The notes beneath the pieces are model-generated. The model did no database searches. It saw nothing but the letters and a program-made list of their open reading frames with translations, and was not told the DNA's origin. The translations under genes and the position numbers were made by a program. Positions 15,106 to 23,570 of a DNA stretch of 64,000 nucleotides are shown one piece after another. Numbering within the stretch: the stretch's first letter is position 1; each line of letters starts with the position of its first letter. Origin of the DNA: Pseudomonas sp. GD03944 (GTDB lineage: Bacteria; Pseudomonadota; Gammaproteobacteria; Pseudomonadales; Pseudomonadaceae); the NCBI RefSeq assembly GCF_029839275.1, contig NZ_JAOCAH010000002.1:1-64000 (forward strand), given 5' to 3'.

Positions 15106-16818
15106 ATGACTACCAGTTACAACGCGACGCTTAAATACTCCGACTATCAGGACCTGAGTGAGCAGATTCGCTTTCAAAGCACAGAAGGCAAGATCTGGTT
15201 CGGCGAGCAGCGCATGTTGCTGATGCAGGTGTCGGCGATGGCAAATTTCCGCCGTGAACTCATCAATAGCCTGGGTATCGAGCGCGCCAAGGGATTCTTC
15301 CTGCGACTTGGCTACCAATCTGGACTCAAAGACGCCGAAATGGCCCGCAAGCTGAGACCGAACAGTCCAGAGCTGGAAATGTTCCTGGTTGGACCGCAGT
15401 TGCACTCCTTGAAGGGCATGGTCAATGCGAAGCCCATTCAGTTGGAAGTGGACCAGGAGGCTGGCCATTTTTACTGCGAGCTTGAATGGATTGATTCCTT
15501 TGAGGTCGAGAGCTGCCTGACCGAGGTGGGCCTGATGGATGAGCCCGTTTGCTGGTCCCTGCTTGGCTACGCATGTGCGTACAGCTCCTCGTTCATGAAA
15601 CGCGAGATCATCATCCAGGAAACCAGCTGTCGCGGGTGCGGCGATGAACGCTGCATTATTATCGGCAAACCCGCCGAGCAGTGGGAAAACGCCGCGGAAT
15701 TCAGACGCTACTTTCAAGCCGATCCAATCATCGAGGAGCTGTATGAACTGCAATCGCAGATCAGTTCGCTGCGCACGTGCCTGGAGAGGCAAGAGGGCCA
15801 GTACTACGGTATAGGACGCTCTCCCGCCTACATGACCGTTTGCAAGACGATCGACAAGGCAGCCAAGGGCAAAATCTCCGTCCTCTTGCTCGGAGAAACC
15901 GGCGTCGGCAAGGAGGTAATCGCACGGAGCGTCCATCTTCGCAGCGATCGCGCCGAGCAAGCGTTTATCGCCGTGAACTGCGCTGCCATCCCGCAGGACT
16001 TGATTGAGGCCGAACTGTTCGGCGTTGAGAAAGGGGCGTTTACCGGCGCCAATCAGACCCGCCCAGGGCGCTTCGAGCGCGCCAGCGGCGGGACCATCTT
16101 TCTGGACGAAGTGGTAGAACTGACGCCCAGAGCGCAGGCGACCTTACTAAGGGTGCTGCAAGAGGGGGAACTCGAACGCGTAGGCGGCTCTCGGACCCAC
16201 AAGGTCGATGTGCGGGTCATTGCTGCCACCAATGAGAGCCTCGCCGATGCGGTCGAGGCAGGCCGGTTTCGCGCGGATCTTTATTACCGTCTGAATGTGT
16301 TTCCGGTTCAGGTCCCTCCGCTTCGCGAGCGGCTTGAGGACCTGCCGCTGCTGGTCGAGCACTTCCTAAGCAAGTTTCATCTGCAGTATCACAAGCGCAC
16401 GTTAGGTTTGTCAGACAAGGCTCTAGAGCTGTGTCTCAGTTACGCTTGGCCGGGCAATATCCGCGAATTGGAGAATGTGCTTGAGCGCGGCGTCATTCTG
16501 ACTGACAGCAATGAAACCATAGGGCAGGACGCTCTTTTTGCGGTCTCCCCGAAAGCGGGCACTCTGCATGGTAATCGTCTCAATGCCGATGGCTCGCTGA
16601 TTCAGGCTGAAGACAGGGAAAGCGCAGCCGATTGGGTCACGCAGATATTCGAACGAAGCATAAGCCTGGAAGCGGTGGAAGAGCAGCTGATGCGACGCGC
16701 AATGGATCTTGCTCAGCAAAACGTTGCGCAAGCCGCTCGAATCCTCGGATTAACTCGGCCTGCGCTGGCTTACCGTCTCAAGAAGAGCGGCATCCTTGAT
16801 GAGGATGCGACTGAGTGA
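15106..16818 (+). CDS. XylR/DmpR-type sigma-54-dependent activator
   Basis: A 570-residue enhancer-binding protein. The sensor N-terminus (residues ~15-110, EQIRFQSTEGKIWFGEQRML and ARKLRP) is the XylR_N domain that binds aromatic effectors in XylR, DmpR and PoxR. A V4R domain follows to about residue 210 with CRGCGDERCIIIGKPAEQW. The AAA+ domain has Walker A GETGVGKEV (near 262), the sigma-54 contact loop GAFTGA (near 310) and Walker B IFLDEV (near 331). A Fis-type HTH closes the protein (NVAQAARILGLTRPALAYRL). ATG 15106 gives the length of DmpR-like proteins and has GAGG upstream. A matching -24/-12 promoter and palindrome lie directly downstream. Confidence 0.9.
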   Translation: MTTSYNATLKYSDYQDLSEQIRFQSTEGKIWFGEQRMLLMQVSAMANFRRELINSLGIERAKGFFLRLGYQSGLKDAEMARKLRPNSPELEMFLVGPQLHSLKGMVNAKPIQLEVDQEAGHFYCELEWIDSFEVESCLTEVGLMDEPVCWSLLGYACAYSSSFMKREIIIQETSCRGCGDERCIIIGKPAEQWENAAEFRRYFQADPIIEELYELQSQISSLRTCLERQEGQYYGIGRSPAYMTVCKTIDKAAKGKISVLLLGETGVGKEVIARSVHLRSDRAEQAFIAVNCAAIPQDLIEAELFGVEKGAFTGANQTRPGRFERASGGTIFLDEVVELTPRAQATLLRVLQEGELERVGGSRTHKVDVRVIAATNESLADAVEAGRFRADLYYRLNVFPVQVPPLRERLEDLPLLVEHFLSKFHLQYHKRTLGLSDKALELCLSYAWPGNIRELENVLERGVILTDSNETIGQDALFAVSPKAGTLHGNRLNADGSLIQAEDRESAADWVTQIFERSISLEAVEEQLMRRAMDLAQQNVAQAARILGLTRPALAYRLKKSGILDEDATE

Positions 16819-16896
16819 GTTCGCTTACCTTCGCGAATGGGACAAATCGATCGTGAAGTTTCTGTGACTTAACCAAATAATCAGTACGCCGCCATG

Positions 16897-16914
16897 ATTT
16901 ATCAAATGATTAAT
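16897..16914. promoter_or_regulatory. Candidate upstream activating site of the sigma-54 activator
   Basis: ATTTATCAAATGATTAAT is an interrupted palindrome (ATTnATCA-nn-TGATnAAT). It lies about 100 bases upstream of the -24 element at 17012, the usual distance for an enhancer-binding protein of the XylR/DmpR class. It is AT-rich with TGAT/ATCA half-sites like known sites of this class. Confidence 0.55.
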
Positions 16915-17011
16915 TCCGCTCTCTTCGACAAACAATAGATTTGCTCTGAACTTCTTCCATCACCACCCTATCTCGCTGATAAATATAGATTTTCTATACG
17001 CCCTCCGGTGA

Positions 17012-17027
17012 TGGCATACCCTTTGCT
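17012..17027 (+). promoter_or_regulatory. Sigma-54 (-24/-12) promoter
   Basis: TGGCATACCCTTTGCT has GG and GC dinucleotides separated by exactly 10 bases and fits the TGGCAC-N5-TTGC consensus with one mismatch. It is about 90 bases upstream of the exported NTF2-like gene at 17117 and just downstream of a sigma-54 activator gene. Confidence 0.75.
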
Positions 17028-17116
17028 GATGTACTAACAGTTACTAAGTGCGCACCAGCACTTAGCGACGTATTAGGTCTCACGCCTCACAAACGGTAGT
17101 TAAACGGAGAAAGCTC

Positions 17117-17695
17117 ATGATCATCCTTAACATCAAGTCGCTATTTGCAGCAATCACGCTAGCTGCGTGCCTTGTGACCGTTACTCCAGCGGTAGCGCAG
17201 TCAACTAGCGAAGCACAGTCCGCGGCTTCACTTTCGGTAGTCATGGAGTTCCTGGCCAATACTGCGCCCGATAAAGTTGAGGCAGCTGCCGAGAAACTGG
17301 CGGCTCCCGACGCCACTTATGTTTCTCTCAACTTTGACAACCCCGAGCTGAGGGAAATCATGCCTTGGACGGGTACAAACAAGGGGCCGAAAGCCTTTAG
17401 TTCATTATTCCTGCAGGTCCAGGATTACTGGAAAATCGAAGACTTTACCATCAGCACTAAAATAGCCTCCGGAGAGGACGTGGCGATTTTCGGTAAGTTC
17501 ACCTATCGGTCCGTGGCAGTCGACCAGGTATTCACGTCGCCGTTCTCCATCCATGCCAAGGTGCGTGACGGCAAGATGACCTATTTCCAGTTCATGGAAG
17601 ATACCTACGCGTCTGCCAGTTCCTTCCGACAGTCTGGCTCCTGGACTGTGAAGACCTCTGCGAACGCAGCCCCCTTTACAGTGGCCGCGGATTAA
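17117..17695 (+). CDS. Exported NTF2/SnoaL-like protein
   Basis: A 192-residue protein with a signal peptide (hydrophobic core LFAAITLAACLVTVTPAVA, cleavage near residue 27). The mature part has the order helix, curved sheet, helix seen in the NTF2-like superfamily: AASLSVVMEFLANTAPDKV, ATYVSLNFDNPELREIMPW, FSSLFLQVQDYW and a final strand MTYFQFMEDTYASASSFR. Such proteins are often small enzymes or binding proteins; a periplasmic location is unusual. It is the first gene after the sigma-54 promoter and has a GGAGAAAG ribosome site. Function unknown. Confidence 0.7.
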   Translation: MIILNIKSLFAAITLAACLVTVTPAVAQSTSEAQSAASLSVVMEFLANTAPDKVEAAAEKLAAPDATYVSLNFDNPELREIMPWTGTNKGPKAFSSLFLQVQDYWKIEDFTISTKIASGEDVAIFGKFTYRSVAVDQVFTSPFSIHAKVRDGKMTYFQFMEDTYASASSFRQSGSWTVKTSANAAPFTVAAD

Positions 17696-17932
17696 CGATT
17701 TCGGTCGCGAGGACGAAGCCTTGCGCCGGCATCCCAGAGAACGAAAGCATTCCTGGCGTGCCGGCAGATGGCGCCCAGAGGGGGAAGCACATCATTGCCA
17801 ACCTCTCTCTGTGCGCCGTTTCCAGAGATGCCGTTGGTGCCAACCAGAGTGACCTAATGGTCACCGAACGGATCGCAACCATGCGGGGACAGGTCCCGAT
17901 ACTTCACATCAGGCAACACGCAGGAGTTAGCC

Positions 17933-19408
17933 ATGAATATTCATACCCCACACGCATCCAGACATGCGTTGAATTGGGTGGGTGGCGAGTGGATGGGCGG
18001 GGATACGATCCGTGGATCCATCAACCCTGCCACCTACGAGGTCATAGGTACCTATGCCGAAGGGGGTGTTGAAACCGCCGAAGCGGCCATCGCCGCGGCG
18101 AAACGCGCAATGCACGAGACCGATTGGGTGCACGATCGCAAGCTGCGCGCGCGCGTGCTCGACAACCTTGCAGACGTGTTCGAACGCAACCGGGGCGAGC
18201 TTATCAAGATCCTCTGCACCGAAAACGGCAAGATTCAACGCGAGGCCAGCTTCGAAGTCGATCTTTGCGCGCCGTCACTGCGATATTTTGCCGGTATTGC
18301 GCGCACTGAGGCCGGACGGGTCGTGGATTCCAAGCCGGGCAGAATCGCGATGATGATGCGACAGCCGATGGGCGTGGCGGGAATCATCGTGCCTTGGAAT
18401 TCCCCGATAATCCTGACGGTACGATCACTCGCACCTGCATTGGCGGCCGGCTGTGCGGTAATCGTCAAGGTGCCGGGCAAGAGCGCGCAGATCGCCTCGA
18501 CCTTATCCAAGATCTTCAGCAACGTAACGGCACTGCCCCGCGGCGTGATTAATATTTTTACCGACGAGACTGGCGATGGAGCCAAGCATCTGGTCGCCTC
18601 ACCGAAGGTTCCGATCATCAGCTTTACCGGTAGCACGGGCACCGGCAAGGCGATCGCGCTCAGCGCCGCACCACACTTCAAGCGCGTTGGACTGGAGCTC
18701 GGTGGAAAGACGCCATCGATCGTGTTCGACGATGCCGATCTCGATCTAGCGCTACCGATCCTCGAAAAGTCAGTGACGGTGTTTGCGGGCCAATTCTGTG
18801 TGACGGGTCAGCGGGTGATTGTGCAGGAAGGGATCGCCGACGAGTTTCGCAAACGCTTTGCCGAGCGCCTACGCACGGTAAAGGTCGGGCCTGCAGCAGA
18901 CCTGTCGAGCGACATGGGCCCGATGATCGACCGCGAGAACGTCGAGCGCGTCGATAACCTAGTTGAGTGCGCCATTGCGCAGGGCGCGGAGGCCATTGTG
19001 CGAGGCGGTCCGGTGGTCGAAGGCCCGCTGTCGAAAGGCGCATTCTTTCGCCCCGCGTTCCTAGAGGTGAACGATCCGACGATGCCAATCGTCCAGGAAG
19101 AGACGTTCGGGCCGGTGGTCACCATGCAGAGGTTTGCTACGGAACAGGAAGCCGTTGTGTTGGCCAATGACAGCATCTATGGCCTGGGAGCGAGCATCTG
19201 GACGCGCGATCTCTCCAAAGCGCTGCGGATCGCGCCCCGTATCGAAGCGGGTATGGTCTGGATCAACGAGTGGGGCGCACTCGGCGAAGACACCGAAGAA
19301 GGCGGTTCCAAGCAGTCGGGCCTCGGCCGTCTGAATGGTGTGGCTGCGATTGAGGACTTCACCGAGATCAGAACGATCACACTCAACCCGGGCCAGATAA
19401 GTAACTAA
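17933..19408 (+). CDS. Aldehyde dehydrogenase, NAD(P)-dependent
   Basis: A 491-residue member of the aldehyde dehydrogenase superfamily. Catalytic Cys is C289 in FAGQFCVTGQR, the general base is E255 in LELGGKTPS, the oxyanion Asn is N156 in IVPWNSP, and the cofactor loop is FTGSTGTGK (231-239). The cofactor-binding lysine segment reads VKVPGKSA rather than the common VKPSE. Start with AGGAG 8 bases upstream. The 237-base gap after the NTF2-like gene contains no obvious second -24/-12 promoter, so readthrough is possible. With the SDR and XylR-type activator it fits oxidation of an aromatic or terpenoid alcohol/aldehyde. Confidence 0.9.
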   Translation: MNIHTPHASRHALNWVGGEWMGGDTIRGSINPATYEVIGTYAEGGVETAEAAIAAAKRAMHETDWVHDRKLRARVLDNLADVFERNRGELIKILCTENGKIQREASFEVDLCAPSLRYFAGIARTEAGRVVDSKPGRIAMMMRQPMGVAGIIVPWNSPIILTVRSLAPALAAGCAVIVKVPGKSAQIASTLSKIFSNVTALPRGVINIFTDETGDGAKHLVASPKVPIISFTGSTGTGKAIALSAAPHFKRVGLELGGKTPSIVFDDADLDLALPILEKSVTVFAGQFCVTGQRVIVQEGIADEFRKRFAERLRTVKVGPAADLSSDMGPMIDRENVERVDNLVECAIAQGAEAIVRGGPVVEGPLSKGAFFRPAFLEVNDPTMPIVQEETFGPVVTMQRFATEQEAVVLANDSIYGLGASIWTRDLSKALRIAPRIEAGMVWINEWGALGEDTEEGGSKQSGLGRLNGVAAIEDFTEIRTITLNPGQISN

Positions 19409-19790
19409 GCGTGCTCTTATGTCATGGTGCGATACGTCAATACCAGGGCAACTTCAACTTCAGCGATCAAGGTGTCGCCCAACAGTGTAATCATGAGAAT
19501 GTCGATGTATTTTGGCGGCAAATGCCACGCAACTGGACATCTAGTTCATCTAGCCCCACTAGTGGGGCCATAAAAGTACGGAATAAAGAAACAGTCGTTG
19601 ACTGCAGTACATGTGTACCGGTTGAGTCAGTTTGCTTCTTTGAGCGGTTCCCGCAAATTTTGGCGGCGCTACAAGCATCAAAAATATTTCTCAAATAATT
19701 GTCATGATCTCAATTATTTTGAGAACCACCCATTTGGCCATCTCGTAAGTAACACTCATGAATTAACCACCCAATCTTGGGGCGCGAGCT
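19409..19790. other. Intergenic region with a perfect 16-bp palindrome
   Basis: No gene is supported in 382 bases. GCCCCACTAGTGGGGC at 19553-19568 is a perfect palindrome without a loop and without a following T-run (CATAAAAGTA). It could be an operator for the AraC-type regulator downstream or part of a terminator for the dehydrogenase gene. The surroundings are AT-rich. Confidence 0.45.
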
Positions 19791-20342
19791 ATGAACGGAA
19801 TTATCGATACGGGTATCATGTTGAGTAACCGTGACACCGGTCATCCTGATCGTGCAGAACAAGCAAGACGACTGTTGATGTTGCTAATGGAGACGGAAAG
19901 GGCAATTTATCGTGATCCTGACATCGCTTCGACTTATCTGAATCAGGCAATTAGCTTGCTGACGGTCACCAAGCATAACAAACAAAACCCATGCAGGCCT
20001 CGCGGAGGGCTGGCGAGTTGGCAGATATCACGAGTAGATAAATTCATAACTGACAATATCAGCAGCAGTATACGGACAATCGAGCTTGCCTCATTGCTAA
20101 GGTTGAGCGTCAGCCATTTTACACATGCGTTCAAACAAACGACCGGCACGACCCCTTTGATATATATAGCGACCATTCGCATAAAGGCTGCGCAGCAATT
20201 CATGCTTTGCTCTACGCATTCATTAAGCGACATTGCGCTAAGTCACGGCTTCTGTGATCAGGCACACTTTTGCCGTGTATTCAGACGGGAAACAGGCTTG
20301 TCGCCACAAACTTGGCGAAGGTTATATGCCTCTAACGCCTGA
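19791..20342 (+). CDS. AraC-family regulator
   Basis: A 183-residue protein. Residues ~80-180 form an AraC-type double helix-turn-helix: RTIELASLLRLSVSHFTHAF for the first and SLSDIALSHGFCDQAHFCRV for the second, followed by FRRETGLSPQTWRR. The N-terminal 75 residues are helical (ARRLLMLLMETERAIYRDPD) and too short to be a cupin sensor. This short-sensor type of AraC protein is, as I recall, common near alcohol- and aldehyde-oxidation genes in Pseudomonas. A second start at 19818 is possible. Likely target: the adjacent dehydrogenase region. Confidence 0.85.
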   Translation: MNGIIDTGIMLSNRDTGHPDRAEQARRLLMLLMETERAIYRDPDIASTYLNQAISLLTVTKHNKQNPCRPRGGLASWQISRVDKFITDNISSSIRTIELASLLRLSVSHFTHAFKQTTGTTPLIYIATIRIKAAQQFMLCSTHSLSDIALSHGFCDQAHFCRVFRRETGLSPQTWRRLYASNA

Positions 20343-20357
20343 CTATTTGATCCATGA

Positions 20358-20674
20358 TTTCAAAAGCTTCCTGGATATGCGCGCCTTTCACCGCCTGATT
20401 TTCAGGCAATGGAGCTTGATAACACCGCTGCGGCGATGGCCACTTGGGCTGAGCGGGTCGGCCGAATCGGCCATGGGATCACAAGTCCGCGATTGGGCAA
20501 CAGTTCGGCGGGGCTTGGCAGAATTGCGGTCAGATGGACTACGTCTACGATATCTGGTCGAACATCCACTATGGCTACGTAAGACGCGCGGGATTTTTTT
20601 CTGAAAGCGTTCTGCCGGACGGCGCAGGACTTGAGCAGATTGCATCAGACTCCATTCGGAAAATTCAGAAATGA
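20358..20674 (+). pseudogene. Frameshifted polymorphic toxin C-terminal domain (Ntox44-like)
   Basis: Two adjoining frames read as one protein. The first gives MELDNTAAAMATWAERVGR; the second, from 20474, gives WDHKSAIGQQFGGAW, MDYVYDIWSNIHYGYV and a tail ending IRKIQK. Inserting one A after CCGA near 20466 restores NRPWDHKS and joins them, so a single-base deletion broke the gene. The combined text resembles the polymorphic toxin type 44 domain carried at the C-terminus of Rhs and similar secreted toxins. No N-terminal Rhs part or start is present, so this is a remnant or unexpressed orphan tip. Confidence 0.65.
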
Positions 20675-20765
20675 GACGAACGAAAAGGGCCTCACCGCTC
20701 AGCGGACATCAAGAGAATGAGGGCTTGGGATGACATCGGCGACCGGATTTCCATCAGCATCCAAC

Positions 20766-20787
20766 CAAAAGGGGACAGATTTATTTT
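20766..20787 (+). repeat. Dispersed motif AAAAGGGGACAGATTTATTT, copy 2
   Basis: Second copy of the motif seen at 5903-5925, in the same orientation. The two copies bracket the accessory region that contains the SleB hydrolase, regulators, catabolic cluster and toxin remnant. Confidence 0.5.
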
Positions 20788-20888
20788 CATAACCCCGGGT
20801 GTGCCTGACGGCACCTGCTCGCGTGAAACTGATCCGTTCGCCGATCCGATGGTCTCAACGGTATGTGAATCGCTCGGTGGGGCCGCAG

Positions 20889-21581
20889 ATGATCGCTTTC
20901 GATTGGCAACGCATACTGTTGGATGATTTTCCGGTTATGTTCCTGGGCGAGGTCGCGTTTCGCGCCTTCTTCGCTTTCGCTGTCGTGTTTCTGTTTCTCA
21001 AGATCAGTGGTCGCCGTGGCATTCGCCAGTTGTCGCTGTTCGAACTGGTGATGATCCTGACACTGGGTTCGGCAGCCGGCGATGTGTCGTTTTATGAAGA
21101 TGTGCCCCTGCTGCCAGTGGCAATGGTATTCGCCACGCTGCTGTTGCTTTATCGCTTCACCGTCTTTGCGATGAGTCATAGCTCGCGGCTTGAGAATTGG
21201 ATGGAAGGCAAGCCGGTGACGATCATCAAGGATGGGCTGTACGAGCTGAACAGCCTGGACCGTCTCAATATTTCGTCCGACGAGTTTTTCATGGAGCTGC
21301 GTCAGCAAAGCGTCGACCACCTCGGTCAGATACGCCTCGGCATTCTTGAAACCGACGGCGATGTCAGTCTGTTCTTCTACTCCACCGAGGACACCAAGCC
21401 AGGGCTGTCTGTCCTGCCGCCGGAACACCGGCCGGTGTACGAACGGGTTCCCGCGAGTGATCTGTATGCCTGCGTCCGTTGCGGTAATACGCAACGGCTG
21501 GAAGGCCAGCAGCAAGGATGCTGCAGTCGCTGTGAGCACGGCAGTTGGTCAGTCGCGCTGACGCAGCCCCGGTTGCGCTGA
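20889..21581 (+). CDS. DUF421 membrane protein (YetF-like)
   Basis: A 230-residue protein with three hydrophobic segments in residues ~12-95 (EVAFRAFFAFAVVFLFLKIS, LFELVMILTLGSAAG and LLPVAMVFATLLLLYRF) and a cytoplasmic domain after them. The sequence RRGIRQLSLFELVMILTLGSAAGD and GKPVTIIKDGLYELNSLDRLNISSDEFFMELRQQ are hallmarks of DUF421/YcaP/YetF. The C-terminus carries CVRCG and CCSRCEHG, a possible metal-binding cysteine pair not standard for the family. Start at the ATG after GGTGGGG; the frame is open upstream to 20799. Molecular role of the family is poorly known. Confidence 0.85.
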   Translation: MIAFDWQRILLDDFPVMFLGEVAFRAFFAFAVVFLFLKISGRRGIRQLSLFELVMILTLGSAAGDVSFYEDVPLLPVAMVFATLLLLYRFTVFAMSHSSRLENWMEGKPVTIIKDGLYELNSLDRLNISSDEFFMELRQQSVDHLGQIRLGILETDGDVSLFFYSTEDTKPGLSVLPPEHRPVYERVPASDLYACVRCGNTQRLEGQQQGCCSRCEHGSWSVALTQPRLR

Positions 21582-21617
21582 CACCTGCCCCTGCGGGCGG
21601 GATCTCATCTGTAACCT

Positions 21618-22157
21618 TTACAGCCTCACCGCACTCAACTGCAACCACAACGAAAACGCCCCCAGCACCCACCAGAACACGGCGAACAGCCAGGGCGAGC
21701 GGAGCGAGAACAGCAGGGATTTGTGGTAGTTGTCCTTGCTCGATTCATGCTCGCTGAACAGCGGGGAGTCGTCGTAGGCGTGGCCGAACTGGGGTTCGCT
21801 GCGCAGCAGGTGTTCCTGCTTGAAGTGCCAGTGGCCGATGATGTGTGCCGAGGCCTTGATGCCCGGCCAGGCGTGCAGCGAGCTGACGATACCGAGCAGC
21901 GCCAGCAGCACCGGCACCACCAGGGTGAAAAGGTCACCCCACTCGGTGTTGGCGTTGGCCATGGATGAGGCATAAGCGATCACCAGGAACGACTGCGCCG
22001 ACAGGTAGGCGTTGGTGCGATTGGCCAGCAGGCTGGTTTCGTACTGGATTTCCCGCCGGTAGAAATCCAGCCGCTCTTTCGGGGTGCCGAACATCAGCGA
22101 GTTCGAGACATCGCTGGGCTCTGGGGCGGGGTTTTCAGGGGAGATGATTCTGGACAC
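21618..22157 (-). CDS. Membrane protein of unknown function
   Basis: A 179-residue protein with two central hydrophobic segments (FLVIAYASSMA and LVVPVLLALLGIVSSLHAW) and a third near the C-terminus (SPWLFAVFWWVLGAFSLWLQ). The N-terminal part is a charged helix (KERLDFYRREIQYETSLLAN). The layout, with a helix followed by a membrane pair and then a soluble linker, loosely resembles SLATT-type proteins, but I cannot assign a family. The start is GTG at 22157; the Met at residue 22 is an alternative. It is convergent with the DUF421 gene. Confidence 0.6.
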   Translation of the reverse strand: MSRIISPENPAPEPSDVSNSLMFGTPKERLDFYRREIQYETSLLANRTNAYLSAQSFLVIAYASSMANANTEWGDLFTLVVPVLLALLGIVSSLHAWPGIKASAHIIGHWHFKQEHLLRSEPQFGHAYDDSPLFSEHESSKDNYHKSLLFSLRSPWLFAVFWWVLGAFSLWLQLSAVRL

Positions 22158-22427
22158 GTTCGGCTACCGTTTCGCTGGGCATCCCTGGTCGCTACACACC
22201 TGGCACGGCCTCGTGCCCCACCTGCTGGTGGGACTGGGCCGGGCAATCATCGGTTCAGACTCTTTGCGGCATGGCCAGGCCCAACCTGCCCTGAAGGCGA
22301 AGCGCGCCACACAGGCCAGCAACCTGAACGGTCGCTCAAACCGGGCATGACGCGTGGCAATGGACCGCGCAGTTGCTTAGGCTATGCGCGCCACACTCGC
22401 CTCATCCCATTTCCAGGAAGGAAACCC

Positions 22428-22874
22428 ATGTCCGCCAACCCTTACCAGGCCCCTGAAGCCGACCTCGCACGCCCTGAAGTTCAGGTCGAGATTCCAGACA
22501 AGATCGCCAGGAAGATCAAGCACTGCTGGGTGGCCGGGGTCATCTCCTCCAGCGCCACACTGTTCCTGATCGCCAGGCTGCTGAGCAGCGGCGCGACATC
22601 CGCTAACGGCATCGATGAATGGGCACTGATCGACGTGGCGATCATGCTGGGGCTGTGCTTTGGCGTGTACAAGAAGAGCCGTGCGTGCGCGATCCTGATG
22701 GTGCTGTTCTTCACCATCGGCAAGCTGTCGATGCTTGCCGACGGCGCCTCGCTGATCGCGCTGCCCATCGCGCTGGTGTTCCTGTGGTTCTTCGCCCAGG
22801 GCGTGGTCGGGACGTTCCAGTTTCACCGCTGGAAGCGCGCGGCCAGCGCGGCCCCTGCGTCGAACATCCCGTAA
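22428..22874 (+). CDS. Small integral membrane protein, unknown function
   Basis: A 148-residue protein starting MSANPYQAPEADL, a cytosolic tail seen in many small Pseudomonas membrane proteins. It has about four hydrophobic segments: CWVAGVISSSATLFLIARLL, ALIDVAIMLGLCFGVY, AILMVLFFTIGKLSML and LIALPIALVFLWFFAQGVVG. Ribosome site GGAAGG lies 9 bases before the ATG; the upstream in-frame extension is rejected. No operon partner. Possibly convergent termination with the next minus-strand gene. Confidence 0.65.
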   Translation: MSANPYQAPEADLARPEVQVEIPDKIARKIKHCWVAGVISSSATLFLIARLLSSGATSANGIDEWALIDVAIMLGLCFGVYKKSRACAILMVLFFTIGKLSMLADGASLIALPIALVFLWFFAQGVVGTFQFHRWKRAASAAPASNIP

Positions 22875-22918
22875 GGCTCCCCTGTGCCCTGCCCGCCCAT
22901 AGGTGGCAGAACACCCAC

Positions 22919-23500
22919 TCAGGCGTGGGTGTCGACGTTCTCGCCCGGAGCAGACGCGGACGAGCTGGACGGTGAGGCGGAGTAGACCGGCGATGCCCCG
23001 TCCGGTGTAGGGCTCGCCGAGCCTACGGCGGCAGCCTCGGGAGTCTCCGCGGCCTCCCCGGTCGTGGTCGGGGCGCTGCTGTCCGCCGATTCGGCGATCT
23101 CTTGCCCGGCCTCGAGAATGGCCTGCGCGTCCGCGCTCGACGCCTCGAGGATCTTCTCTTTCTCTTCCTGTTCGGCCCGGAGCTCGGCAATGTCGACGAG
23201 GCTCTTGTTGGCCTGCTCCAGGGGCTTCAGCAGCTTCTGTTTGGCCACTTCGGACAACGACGTGTCGTTGCGGATTTCCATCATCTTCACGGAGGTTTGC
23301 AACAGCGCGCTCAACTGGCCCGAACTCATGCCCGGCGCGGACATCGGCTTGGCCATGCTGGACGCGCCCGTGGGTTTCATCGCCGAGAAGGACGCCGCCG
23401 GTTCGCTGCGCGCCGTACCGTTCTGGGCAGGGGCTGCCGGGGGCTTGGCCGCGTCGGTCCTGGTGGCTGCTGGCATGGGCGGTAGAGAAGGGATTTTCAT
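22919..23500 (-). CDS. Low-complexity hypothetical protein
   Basis: A 193-residue protein with no signal peptide. Residues 1-60 are rich in Pro, Ala and Ser, 60-150 form a probable amphipathic or coiled-coil helix (LLQTSVKMMEIRNDTSLSEV and SLVDIAELRAEQEEKEKIL), and 150-193 are Ala/Ser/Pro-rich and disordered. A GGAGAC ribosome site supports the start. The plan of disordered ends around a helical core is common in secreted or chaperone-like proteins, but no function is proposed. Confidence 0.6.
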   Translation of the reverse strand: MKIPSLPPMPAATRTDAAKPPAAPAQNGTARSEPAASFSAMKPTGASSMAKPMSAPGMSSGQLSALLQTSVKMMEIRNDTSLSEVAKQKLLKPLEQANKSLVDIAELRAEQEEKEKILEASSADAQAILEAGQEIAESADSSAPTTTGEAAETPEAAAVGSASPTPDGASPVYSASPSSSSASAPGENVDTHA

Positions 23501-23570
23501 CGTTGTCTCCTGGGATCACCGATGCATCTATCGGGTATCGGCATAGGGGGCGAAAACGTGATCAAGCACC

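Noticed and set aside
16841..16860. A second activator site GACAAATCGATCGTGAAGTT upstream of the sigma-54 promoter
   Set aside because: Only ATCGAT is symmetrical; the flanks do not extend the palindrome as they do at 16897-16914.
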